Part shown: positions 7,540 to 14,290 of the stretch, in pieces
Numbering within the stretch: the first letter of the stretch is position 1
Layout of the letters: each line of letters starts with the position of its first letter
Source: Phycisphaerales bacterium UBA2218
GTDB lineage: Bacteria > Planctomycetota > Phycisphaerae > Sedimentisphaerales > Anaerobacaceae
Direction: 5' to 3'
Length of the DNA: 14,290 bases
NCBI GenBank assembly: GCA_002327785.1
Contig: DCUI01000135.1
Coordinates: forward strand, 1-14,290
Translations under genes and position numbers: made by a program
Notes under the pieces: model-generated
The model's database searches: none
Told to the model about the DNA's origin: nothing
Seen by the model: the letters and a program-made list of their open reading frames with translations, nothing else

Positions 7540-7914
7540 ATGGCCAAACATAGACTGCAGGCAATGAGTCCGGCCGAGACCGAGATCCTCAGGATCATCT
7601 GGGAACTGGAGAAGGCCACGGTCCAACAGATCTATGAGAAGCTCCCTCGGAAGCGAAGAATCGTCTACAAGACGGTCCTGACCATGGTGCGACGCCTGGA
7701 GAGCAAGGGCTACTTACAGCACGAGACCCAGGGCAAGGCGAATCTGTACTTCGCTGCGATCGAACGGGAAGATGTGCTCAGAAGGACCGTATTGGACTTT
7801 GTAGATCGGCTGTTTGGAGGCGACCCCGGGCCCTTGGTGCAGTTCCTGGCAGAGGATGGCCATATTGATGCTGAGGAATTCCAGAGGCTCAAGAAGATCA
7901 TCGACAAATCATAA
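7540..7914 (+). CDS. BlaI/MecI/CopY-family winged-helix repressor
   Basis: This is a 124-residue repressor, close to the usual family length. Residues 1-75 form the winged helix (MSPAETEILRIIW, then VYKTVLTMVRRLESKGYL as recognition helix, then a wing ending in NLYFAAI). Residues 76-124 form the helical dimerisation region. LVQFLAED near residues 99-106 lines up with the BlaI segment where the protease cut occurs (Asn-Phe in Staphylococcus); Gln101-Phe102 is the candidate site here, by inference. ATG 7540 is chosen because GAGGAG (7528-7533) lies 6 nt upstream and family homology begins there; an earlier in-frame ATG at 7486 would fall inside the operator. It is co-transcribed with the M56 protease gene 24 nt downstream and very probably autoregulated through the two dyads. 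Its other targets are unknown. Confidence 0.92.
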   Translation: MAKHRLQAMSPAETEILRIIWELEKATVQQIYEKLPRKRRIVYKTVLTMVRRLESKGYLQHETQGKANLYFAAIEREDVLRRTVLDFVDRLFGGDPGPLVQFLAEDGHIDAEEFQRLKKIIDKS

Positions 7915-7938
7915 GTTGCTGTTTGCAGAGGTGTTGTC

Positions 7939-10900
7939 ATGAACATCTATCTCACGCAGCTCGGGGAGTTTGTGCTGGGCCAAAGCTGGCAAATCGCCCT
8001 GCTGGTTTTGATCGTGGCTTTCATAACGTTCTTCCTGAAAAACATCAGCGCCCACGTGCGTTACCTGCTCTGGCTAGTTGTCCTGGCCAAGTGCCTGATC
8101 CCACCCTTATACGGCGTTCCTCTCCATGTGTTGCCGCCGGCTACAGTAAACTCGGAGCTATTCGGAATACGGTTATCCGAGATGCCCAATGCGCCCGAGA
8201 GTGGGGATACTGTCGATTCTGCCCTTGCCTCTTCGAGAGGATTGAGTCCGGAGTTACCCCCTGTCGAACCGGAGCCTCCTGCCACAAGACAGACAAAGGT
8301 CTTCGACGTACAGATGTTGACCTGGGCACGAATCTGCCACGGGCTTGGTCTTGCCTGGCTGGCGGGGATGTGTTCGTGCCTAGCGTTCAATATTTTGAGG
8401 GCCCTGCGTACTCACAACTGGCTGCGGCGAGTCAGACGGCCTCTGCCCCTCGCATTCCAACAGGACCTCCCCGGGTTCTTTTCAAGTCACGGATTTGCGC
8501 GATTGCCAAAGATCTGGGTGGCCGACGACGTCAGCCAACCCTTTGTGTGGGGTCTGGTGCGAGGCAGCATCTACCTTCCCTTAGACTTCCTTCATATCAA
8601 CGACCCTGCCCAGCAATACAACACTCTGGCCCATGAACTCAGTCACATCGTACGGTTCGACGCCGCGGTCAATTCCCTGCAAGTGATTGCTCAATGCCTG
8701 TTCTGGTTCCATCCCTTTGTGTGGTGGGCCAACATACGGATACGCCGCGAACGGGAGAAATGCTGTGACGAGATGGCCGTAGCAGGATTGGGGGCCCGTC
8801 CGCAGGAATACGGCATGGCCGTCCTGGAGACGTTGATCGTCCCGCGAGAATCCGCTCGTCGCGTGCCGTCTTTGGCCATAGCCGGACCCGCGCGCAACCT
8901 TGAAGAAAGGATCAGAGCCATGATGACGCCAGGAAAGAAGTTCCACAAACATCCCAGTCTCGTAGCAGCGATAGTCATAGCCTTGATGGCGCTGCTGATC
9001 GTCCCGACTGCGCTCGTGTTGACTGCCCGGGCACAAACGGACACCGTGTCCGAGACGGTGGCGGAACCGGTGCAGCAGCCCCCCACATCACTTGTTGAAG
9101 CGGCAGAGAATGGGGACTTGGCAGCAATCCAGAACCTGATCGCCAAAGGAGTCAACGTCAATGCAAGCGAAGGAGATGGGATTTGGACGCCTTTGGCCGC
9201 TGCCGCTTATCGAGGGCATTCCGAGATAGTCAAGGTCCTATTGGCCAACGGAGCCGAGGTCGACAAAGCGGATGGCTATTATACACCGCTGTACTACGCT
9301 ATCTGGAGTGATGATAACGCCTCGGTCAAAGCGCTGATCGCTGCGGACACCGACGTAAACATCTTGCCGGACGAGAGAGATTATCCCCCCGTGGTGTATG
9401 CCATCTGGCAAGCCCATGTCGACAACGTCAAGACGCTTTTGGATGCCGGCGCAACACTGGACCACAAGGACGAAAAGGGCTGCACGCCTCTGTATTGGGC
9501 CGCTTTCTACAGCAGCACAGAGGTCTTCGACTTGATACTGGCCCGGGGAGACTATGAAGACACAGTCTATCTGGCGGCGTCCAGGGGGCAGCTCGAAAAG
9601 GTCAAGGCATTCATCAAGGACGGAGCGGACGTCAATGCCAAGGACGCGTTCGGATGTACGGTATTGCATTGGGCCGTTCTGGCCAATTCCCCCGAAGTCG
9701 CCGAGTTCCTCATCGCCGAAGGGGTGGACCTCAATGCCAAGGACAATACGGAGTCCGCACCTATAACGGTGGCAAACGGGTTGACGATGATCAAGTTGCT
9801 CATTTCCAAAGGCGCAGACGTTGATACAAAGGCGACGCGGCACAAGCGCACTCGGCTACAAATGGCCTGTTCTACCGGTGAAAAAGGCATTGTCGAGTTC
9901 CTTATTGGCCAAGGTGCCGATATCCAGGCCACAGACGACCGGGGTAGGGAACCGCTCCATCAGGCAGCCGCCGGTGGCCACGTTGATATCGCTGAACTCC
10001 TGATCGCCAAGGGGGCCGATCTCAATGTAAGAGCCGGAAATAGCGCGACCCCACTGTGGGAGGCGGCCAGCTACGGGAAGGCCGACATGGTGAAATTCTT
10101 ACTGGCCAAAGGGGCAGACATCAGCGTGGCAGACCGCCGAGGTCAGACGCCATTGCAGGTGGCCAAGCGGCGGGGACATGCCGAGGTAGTCAACATCCTG
10201 CGCCAACATGGAGCGACAGAGACGCTGCACGGCGCCGCCGCTTCGGGCGACGTCGACACTGTCAAACGATGGCTTTCCCGAGGCGCCGATGTAAACGCTC
10301 AAAGCGAAACCGGTGAAACACCTCTACATCTGGCGGCAGCTCAGGGACGTAAGGCGGTCGTCGAGATTCTGATTGAGAAGGGTGCAGATGTTAACGCAAG
10401 AAGCAGAAACGGTAGGACACCGCTATGGTTGGCAGCTCTTGCAGGCCATATGGATCTGGTCCGTTTCCTGGTTGCCAAGGGGGCTGATGTCAACATCGCC
10501 GACAACCGAGGGCGCATGCCAGTCGATATAGCAAGGCAACGCGGACGAAATGAGGTGGTTGACATTCTGAGTCAACATGGTGCAAAGGAGACCCTGCACG
10601 GGGCGGTTGCCTCAGGCAATATCGACGAGGTCAAGCGGCTTATCTCTGAAGGGGCTGATATCAATGCTAAAAACGAGGACGGTCGCACCCCGCTCCATTT
10701 GGCGGCCAATCGTGGCCCGGGGGATTTGATAGAGTTTCTAGTTTCACATGGTGCCGATAGAAACGTCAAAGACGTGCGCGGCCAAATCCCATTGCACGAG
10801 GCATCAAAGAGCGGTAATGTGGATGCGGCGAGACTGTTGATTGGCAATGACGCCACAATCAACACACAGTCTGAAGAGTGGGAATCCACACCTCTGCACT

Positions 10901-11853
10901 GCGCGGCCAGCAAAGGCCATCGTGAAGTGGTTGAGCTACTCGTTGCCAACGGCGCACACTTAGAGGACAGGAATTTCCACGGCCAGACACCACTGCATCT
11001 TGCGGCTTATCGCGATCGTCGAGCAGTGGTCAATACCCTGCTGGCCAATGGCGCTGACATCGAGGCGCGGACGAAATATGACAGAACTCCTCTGGCTATG
11101 GCAATTGCAATTGATAACAGCCATATCGAAATGGCCGAATTGCTCTTGGATAAAGGTGCAAACATCCATGCCCGCATAGAGGGGGCACCTCTGATAGACG
11201 TTGTCATGAGGAACAACGACCCGCAAACGGTGGCATTTCTCATGAAACGAGGGGCCCCTTTGCCTCCAGTCCACGAGGCTGCATTCATGGGACATCTCGA
11301 CACGGTGAAGGAGCAACTCGGGAAGGGTGTACCTGTAGATCTGAGAGATACGGGAGGTTTCACTCCACTACACTGTGCAGTCTTTGGCAGACACAAAGAC
11401 GTGATCCTATTCTTGGTTGACAGCGGTGCTGATGTGAACGCTCGGGCTACAAACGGGCGTTTCCCGCTGGCGTATGCAGACAAAGAAATCGCAGAACTTC
11501 TCATCGCCAAGGGGGCGAGCGTAAGGCTTAAGGACACATTTGGGCAGACCCTGCTGCACTGGGCGGCCAACCGTAACAACTACCAAGGCGATATCGAACA
11601 AATGAAACTGTTCCTTTCACACGGGGCCGATGTAAATGCAAGGGCATATAGCAACGCCGTGGAGTGGGAAGGTTGGACACCCTTTCACGTTGCCTGTCGG
11701 AACGGGAACAAATCCATTGCCGAGATGCTCATTGCAGCCGGGGCCGATATTCATGCCAAGACTGATAAGGGCTATACTCCCTTGTCACTGGCCAAGGAGA
11801 AAGAGCGCACAGAAGTGGTCCAACTCCTGCTCAAGCATGGTGCCAAGGAATAG
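7939..11853 (+). CDS. BlaR1-family M56 membrane metalloprotease fused to about 28 ankyrin repeats
   Basis: This 1304-residue protein starts at ATG 7939 with AGAGGTG 5 nt upstream. Membrane segments lie at about 17-33, 42-60, 133-151 and 339-362. Between the third and fourth is the M56 protease domain: zinc motif HELSH (232-236), followed by WFHPFVWW and REREKCCDE, where E273 is the likely third zinc ligand. Residues 364-383 form a Pro/Thr/Val-rich linker. Residues 384-1304 are a continuous ankyrin solenoid of about 28 repeats (TPLHLAA, GADVNA signatures), several of them degenerate. BlaR1 has the same four-helix plus protease plan, but its C-terminus is an extracytoplasmic penicillin-binding sensor; here ankyrins occupy that place. 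By analogy the protease would trigger inactivation of the BlaI-type partner. The ligand and the identity of what it senses are unknown. There is no sign of frameshift. Confidence 0.9.
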   Translation: MNIYLTQLGEFVLGQSWQIALLVLIVAFITFFLKNISAHVRYLLWLVVLAKCLIPPLYGVPLHVLPPATVNSELFGIRLSEMPNAPESGDTVDSALASSRGLSPELPPVEPEPPATRQTKVFDVQMLTWARICHGLGLAWLAGMCSCLAFNILRALRTHNWLRRVRRPLPLAFQQDLPGFFSSHGFARLPKIWVADDVSQPFVWGLVRGSIYLPLDFLHINDPAQQYNTLAHELSHIVRFDAAVNSLQVIAQCLFWFHPFVWWANIRIRREREKCCDEMAVAGLGARPQEYGMAVLETLIVPRESARRVPSLAIAGPARNLEERIRAMMTPGKKFHKHPSLVAAIVIALMALLIVPTALVLTARAQTDTVSETVAEPVQQPPTSLVEAAENGDLAAIQNLIAKGVNVNASEGDGIWTPLAAAAYRGHSEIVKVLLANGAEVDKADGYYTPLYYAIWSDDNASVKALIAADTDVNILPDERDYPPVVYAIWQAHVDNVKTLLDAGATLDHKDEKGCTPLYWAAFYSSTEVFDLILARGDYEDTVYLAASRGQLEKVKAFIKDGADVNAKDAFGCTVLHWAVLANSPEVAEFLIAEGVDLNAKDNTESAPITVANGLTMIKLLISKGADVDTKATRHKRTRLQMACSTGEKGIVEFLIGQGADIQATDDRGREPLHQAAAGGHVDIAELLIAKGADLNVRAGNSATPLWEAASYGKADMVKFLLAKGADISVADRRGQTPLQVAKRRGHAEVVNILRQHGATETLHGAAASGDVDTVKRWLSRGADVNAQSETGETPLHLAAAQGRKAVVEILIEKGADVNARSRNGRTPLWLAALAGHMDLVRFLVAKGADVNIADNRGRMPVDIARQRGRNEVVDILSQHGAKETLHGAVASGNIDEVKRLISEGADINAKNEDGRTPLHLAANRGPGDLIEFLVSHGADRNVKDVRGQIPLHEASKSGNVDAARLLIGNDATINTQSEEWESTPLHCAASKGHREVVELLVANGAHLEDRNFHGQTPLHLAAYRDRRAVVNTLLANGADIEARTKYDRTPLAMAIAIDNSHIEMAELLLDKGANIHARIEGAPLIDVVMRNNDPQTVAFLMKRGAPLPPVHEAAFMGHLDTVKEQLGKGVPVDLRDTGGFTPLHCAVFGRHKDVILFLVDSGADVNARATNGRFPLAYADKEIAELLIAKGASVRLKDTFGQTLLHWAANRNNYQGDIEQMKLFLSHGADVNARAYSNAVEWEGWTPFHVACRNGNKSIAEMLIAAGADIHAKTDKGYTPLSLAKEKERTEVVQLLLKHGAKE

Positions 11854-12047
11854 CCGCTCTGGTCTACCAGCCTTCGTTCGATACAGCGTTGCAGAAGGTT
11901 CCAGGTGCGCCTGTCAACCGGCGATGGGACCACCGTGAAGCGGCGAGACCCATGTCTCGGCGAACACATGACGCTCGATATTGTCGGGAGATCTGTAGGG
12001 CTGTGGCGTTGTCACGTACGGGATTCGGAATAGTACTGCAACGATGG
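11854..12047. other. Spacer after the ankyrin gene, perhaps a decayed repeat unit
   Basis: No gene is seen. The segment near 11907-11935 (CTGTCAACCGGCGATGGGAC) resembles the unit end CTGACCGGCGGAGGGATGG, and GGGATTCG near 12020 matches the spacer that precedes other hairpins. The right array may therefore begin near 11890 with a degenerate unit. No intrinsic terminator with a T-run was found after the stop. Confidence 0.35.
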
Positions 12048-12206
12048 TTCAGCGGCCGTTCCTCACGTCACTTTCCCCGCTGAACAAGGGGTTTTGGAAT
12101 CACAAAAGACTATTCGAGAGCGGGGTTCGGCAAGCAGGGGGCAGAGCAACGCAATCAGGACCGCCCAGGCACTGCTGACCGGCGAGGTGATGGCTGCCCG
12201 GGACGA
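12048..12206 (+). repeat. Repeat unit 2 (stem changed on both arms)
   Basis: The stem is TTCAGCGG (12048-12055) with CCGCTGAA (12077-12084), differing from other units on both arms yet fully paired. TTTTGGAATCAC follows at 12092; the unit end is CTGACCGGCGAGGTGATGG to GGGACGA. Confidence 0.75.
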
Positions 12207-12218
12207 AGAGAGATGACG

Positions 12219-12376
12219 GTTCCGCAGCCGCTCCATACGTCGCTTTCCCTGCGGAACGGAAGGTTTTGGAATCATGATTGACTACTTGAGAGCGGGGTTC
12301 AACGAGAACAGAGGCGGGACAGGGCTGACGGAATCGCACGGATGCTACCGACCGGCGGAGTGATGGCTGCCCGGGG
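12219..12376 (+). repeat. Repeat unit 3
   Basis: A perfect 9-bp stem is formed by GTTCCGCAG (12219-12227) with CTGCGGAAC (12249-12257). GGTTTTGGAATCATGATTGA follows, and the unit ends with ACCGACCGGCGGAGTGATGG. A hairpin-less partial unit follows to about 12495, with ATGCTGCTGACCAACGGAGG. Confidence 0.8.
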
Positions 12377-12527
12377 TGTTGGAAAACAGGACGGGGTATT
12401 TGAGGGCGAAGGTCCAGGGAGAACAGGGGTGGGGTAGGGTAGGCAGAAGCGCACGGATGCTGCTGACCAACGGAGGGATGGCCGCCTGGGACGAGAGACT
12501 GAGCCGGGGGCAAGCGTGGAAGAACCA

Positions 12528-12694
12528 GTTCCGCAGCCGCTTCGGGCGGCGCTTTCCCTGCGGAACACTTGGCTGCTGCCAGGGGACTTTGAGAAGACGA
12601 CAGACTGTCTGAAAGTGGGGGGAATGTAGAGCGGGCAGGGCAGGCAGAGGCGTACAGACGCTGCGGACCGGTGGAGGGATGGCCGCCCGGGACA
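12528..12694 (+). repeat. Repeat unit 4
   Basis: A 9-bp stem is formed by GTTCCGCAG (12528-12536) with CTGCGGAAC (12558-12566), followed by the small TTGGC-TGCT-GCCAG hairpin. The GGAATCATGA segment is degraded; the unit end GACCGGTGGAGGGATGGCCG is intact. Confidence 0.75.
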
Positions 12695-12754
12695 CCGCTA
12701 CCGCGGCCCAGCGAAGGCGATTCGCTTTCAGGATACGAGAAGAAGAAGAAACGG

Positions 12755-12910
12755 GTTCCGCAACCACTCCGTCAGTTGCTTTCCCTGCGGAACACGGGGT
12801 TCTGAAATCATGACAGACTACTTGCAGGTGGGGGAGGGAAGCAGAGGGCGGAGCAGAGACGCAGAAGCACATCGATGCTTCTGGCCGGTGAAGTGGTGCC
12901 CACGGACGAT
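12755..12910 (+). repeat. Repeat unit 5
   Basis: GTTCCGCA (12755-12762) pairs with TGCGGAAC (12786-12793); the next pair is A against C. CTGAAATCATGACAGACTAC follows. The unit end is diverged (CTGGCCGGTGAAGTGGTGCC). Confidence 0.7.
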
Positions 12911-12962
12911 GCCACAGGGGCCGATGATCGGGATTCAAGCTCCGCCACGAAGGGAGAAATCA

Positions 12963-13130
12963 GTTTCGCAGCCGCTCCGTGCGTCGCTTTCCCTGCGGGA
13001 CTCCTGGCTGCTGCCAGGGTTTTGGAATCATGACAGACTACATTCGGGCGGGGTGCAACGGGAGCAGAGGCGGGGCGAAGCAAGCAGAAGCGGAGACAGA
13101 CGTTTTGGAGGCGATGGCCGCCCGGGACGA
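12963..13130 (+). repeat. Repeat unit 6
   Basis: TTTCGCAG (12964-12971) faces CTGCGGGA (12993-13000): six standard pairs and two that become G-U in a + strand RNA. CTGGCTGCTGCCAG and TTTTGGAATCATGACAGACT follow. The unit ends in GCGATGGCCGCCCGGGACGA. Confidence 0.75.
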
Positions 13131-13410
13131 GCGACGGATGAGCAGCCGACAAGGCTGCAATCTATCTGGTGAAAGTCCAGCCGCGTCAGTTGCTCGCGTC
13201 GGACGCGTAGTGATGCCACATCCTGGAAGGGGTAACCATTCCGGGCGATGCGTGGTGTAAACGGCCTGGCCGCCCTGCGAGGAATCGCAGCGGGACGGTT
13301 GCATGCGTCGTGCTTCTGCCCGACGCGGCAGCCAGGGGGGCGGGTGCCGGACTCTACGGCAGAATGACAGATTCTGACGGAAGAACACGCTGCGTTGATG
13401 GTTAGAGCTA
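13131..13410. other. Gap before clpC, structured-looking but unidentified
   Basis: No gene is supported. CTGGTGAAAGTCCAG (13166-13180) forms a 4-bp stem with a TGAAAGT loop, a phrase also seen in domain I of some group II introns, but no reverse transcriptase or domain V is present. CAGAAT/ATTCTG (13360-13376) is a small hairpin without a T-run. The function is unknown. Confidence 0.3.
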
Positions 13411-13439
13411 TTGGAGTCGGATGCAGTACTTGGTATCAT
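13411..13439 (+). promoter_or_regulatory. Candidate extended -10 promoter of clpC
   Basis: TATCAT (13434-13439, 5 of 6) is preceded by TGG, an extended -10. TTGGAG (13411-13416) lies 17 bp upstream and matches a -35 only in its first half. A start near 13446 would leave a leader of about 54 nt before the clpC ATG. No CtsR-like tandem heptamer was noticed. Confidence 0.45.
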
Positions 13440-13499
13440 AGGACGTGTGGCATGCAGGAGAACAGGCCATGAAGTCAACTGGGAAATCGCGGAGAAGAG

Positions 13500-14290
13500 A
13501 TGTTTGAGCGATTCACGGACCGAGCGAGAAAAGTGATGGCGCTGGCCAACCAGGAAGCTCAGCGTTTCAATCACGAATACATCGGGACAGAACATATCCT
13601 GTTGGGCTTGGTGAAAGAAGGTAGTGGCGTCGGCGCCACGGTTCTCAAGAACCTGGACGTAGACATCAAAAAACTGCGTCTGGAGGTCGAGAAGCTGGTC
13701 AAGAGCGGCCCGGACATGGTCACCATGGGCAAGCTCCCCCAGACCCCGCGGGCCAAGAAGGTCATCGAGTACGCCATCGAGGAAGCCCGGGCCCTGAACC
13801 ACAACTATGTGGGCACCGAGCACATCCTCCTGGGTCTGCTTCGTGAGAGCGAGGGGCTCGCCGCCCAGGTGCTCATGAACCTGGGTCTCAAGCTCGAGGA
13901 CGTCCGACAAGAGGTCCTCAATCTGCTCGGGGCCGGCGTGGAAGACACGCCGAACGATCTGGGGTTGAAGATGCCGCCGGGAGCCGTGGGCCACAAGACG
14001 AAGAGCAAGACCCCCGCTCTGGACAGCTTCGGCAGGGACCTGACGCAACTGGCGATTAAAGGGGAGCTCGATCCGGTTATCGGGCGCACGCGGGAGATCG
14101 AGCGGCTGATCCAGATCCTCTGCCGGCGCACGAAGAACAATCCCGTGCTGCTCGGCGAGGCCGGTGTCGGCAAGACCGCGATCGTGGAGGGACTCAGCCA
14201 GCAGATCATCAACAAGCAGGTGCCCGAGATTCTCAAAGAGAAACGCATCGTCGGGCTCGACCTGGCGATGATGGTCGCCGGGACGAAGTA
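13500..14290 (+). CDS. clpC: ClpC-type AAA+ chaperone / Clp protease ATPase subunit, 5' part
   Basis: ATG 13500 follows GGAG (13491-13494) by 5 nt, and the frame stays open to the window edge, giving 263 residues of a protein that is normally about 800-850 long. Residues 1-145 hold the two Clp_N repeats (FERFTDRARKVM, HEYIGTEHILLGL and HNYVGTEHILLGL), which bind adaptors and substrates. The first AAA+ domain starts near 175 (LDSFGRDLTQLA, LDPVIGRTREIERLIQIL) with Walker A GEAGVGKT at 219-226. ClpC unfolds proteins and feeds them to ClpP in the cytoplasm; the second ATPase domain and ClpP-docking loop lie outside the window. Start, length of the N-domain and motif order are standard. It is separated from its left neighbour by the repeat array and probably transcribed from its own promoter. 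Confidence 0.95.
   Translation, partial: MFERFTDRARKVMALANQEAQRFNHEYIGTEHILLGLVKEGSGVGATVLKNLDVDIKKLRLEVEKLVKSGPDMVTMGKLPQTPRAKKVIEYAIEEARALNHNYVGTEHILLGLLRESEGLAAQVLMNLGLKLEDVRQEVLNLLGAGVEDTPNDLGLKMPPGAVGHKTKSKTPALDSFGRDLTQLAIKGELDPVIGRTREIERLIQILCRRTKNNPVLLGEAGVGKTAIVEGLSQQIINKQVPEILKEKRIVGLDLAMMVAGTK

Larger units (their letters stand above)
12048..13130 (+). repeat. Right array of the hairpin repeat family (six imperfect units)
   Basis: Units begin at 12048, 12219, about 12377 (lacking the hairpin), 12528, 12755 and 12963, all in the + orientation. The conserved order is: 8-9 bp stem with a loop of about 21 nt, often a small CTGGC/GCCAG hairpin, then TTTTGGAATCATGA-TGACTA, then a GAGAGCGGGGTTCA-like stretch, then GATGCTGCTGACCGGCGGAG and GGATGGCCGCCCGGGACGA, and a variable spacer. 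The array fills the gap between the ankyrin gene and clpC. Long frames on either strand here are by-products of the repeat: they lack ribosome-binding sites and domains. Confidence 0.85.

Noticed and set aside
7939..9018. Beta-lactam resistance operon (blaI-blaR1-blaZ)
   Set aside because: There is no penicillin-binding sensor domain and no beta-lactamase gene; only the circuit plan is shared.
11854..11885. Intrinsic terminator after the ankyrin gene
   Set aside because: CTGGT/ACCAG has almost no loop and no T-run follows.
7140..12210. Classical transposon or insertion sequence carrying the BlaI/M56 pair
   Set aside because: No transposase, no terminal inverted repeats and no clear target duplication; the flanking repeats are direct and imperfect.
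12048..13130. CRISPR array
   Set aside because: Units are long, imperfect and of unequal spacing (about 170-310 bp), with no short identical repeats alternating with unique spacers, and there are no cas genes.
12100..13152. Proline- and serine-rich minus-strand proteins across the repeat array
   Set aside because: They exist only because the repeat happens to be open on that strand. The same peptide phrases recur in step with the DNA units, without ribosome-binding sites, domains or stable frame.
13163..13185. Cobalamin riboswitch or RNase P RNA
   Set aside because: GGTGAAAGTCC superficially resembles parts of both, but the other conserved blocks of either RNA are not found, and the downstream gene is clpC.
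13038..14048. 336-codon minus-strand frame
   Set aside because: Most of it is antisense to the unmistakable ClpC N-domain; the rest runs through repeat DNA.

Overview
The window looks like a chromosomal segment of a Planctomycetota bacterium, most likely Phycisphaerae/Sedimentisphaerales-like. The pointers are secreted proteins built from PD40 (TolB-like) repeats, dockerin-type calcium loops and C-terminal LamG domains, a BlaI/M56 gene pair, and a ClpC of the double-Clp_N type. This placement rests on domain style only; no marker gene is present. All convincing genes are on the + strand.

Layout. (1) 3-701: 3' part of an esterase-family alpha/beta hydrolase. (2) 1053-5654: three closely spaced genes for exported proteins: PD40-dockerin-LamG, PKD-like/alpha-beta-hydrolase-like/LamG, and PD40-dockerin. 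A promoter candidate lies at 830-857. Genes one and three share the same start context (GAGAGG, 6 nt, ATG). (3) 5950-7028: a doubtful small ORF, then a membrane-anchored Tail Collar protein carrying seven HxH motifs exactly nine residues apart, as in metal-binding phage fibre needles. (4) 7482-11853: a regulatory pair. A BlaI/MecI-type repressor has twin dyad operators around its own promoter. It is followed by a 1304-residue BlaR1-family (M56) membrane metalloprotease whose usual penicillin-binding sensor is replaced by about 28 ankyrin repeats. (5) A family of imperfect repeats of roughly 170-310 bp, each with a stem-loop, occurs as one block left of this pair (about 7140-7435) and as an array right of it (12048-13130, perhaps from about 11890). 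All copies are in the same orientation. (6) 13500-14290: 5' part of clpC with its own extended -10 promoter candidate.

How it may work together. The BlaI/M56-ankyrin pair resembles the BlaI/BlaR1 sensing circuit: a membrane protease that, on sensing a signal through its C-terminal domain, causes repressor cleavage and derepresses the operon. Here the sensor is a long ankyrin solenoid which, by BlaR1 topology, would lie outside the cytoplasm. No beta-lactamase or other obvious target gene is next to it. The same-orientation repeats on both sides make the pair look like a two-gene module that recombination could delete, duplicate or move. The repeat stem is conserved through compensatory changes, so the hairpin itself seems to be under selection. 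These two observations are the most unusual content of the window. The upstream secreted proteins look like a cell-surface or extracellular set, with no cohesin or scaffoldin partner in view.
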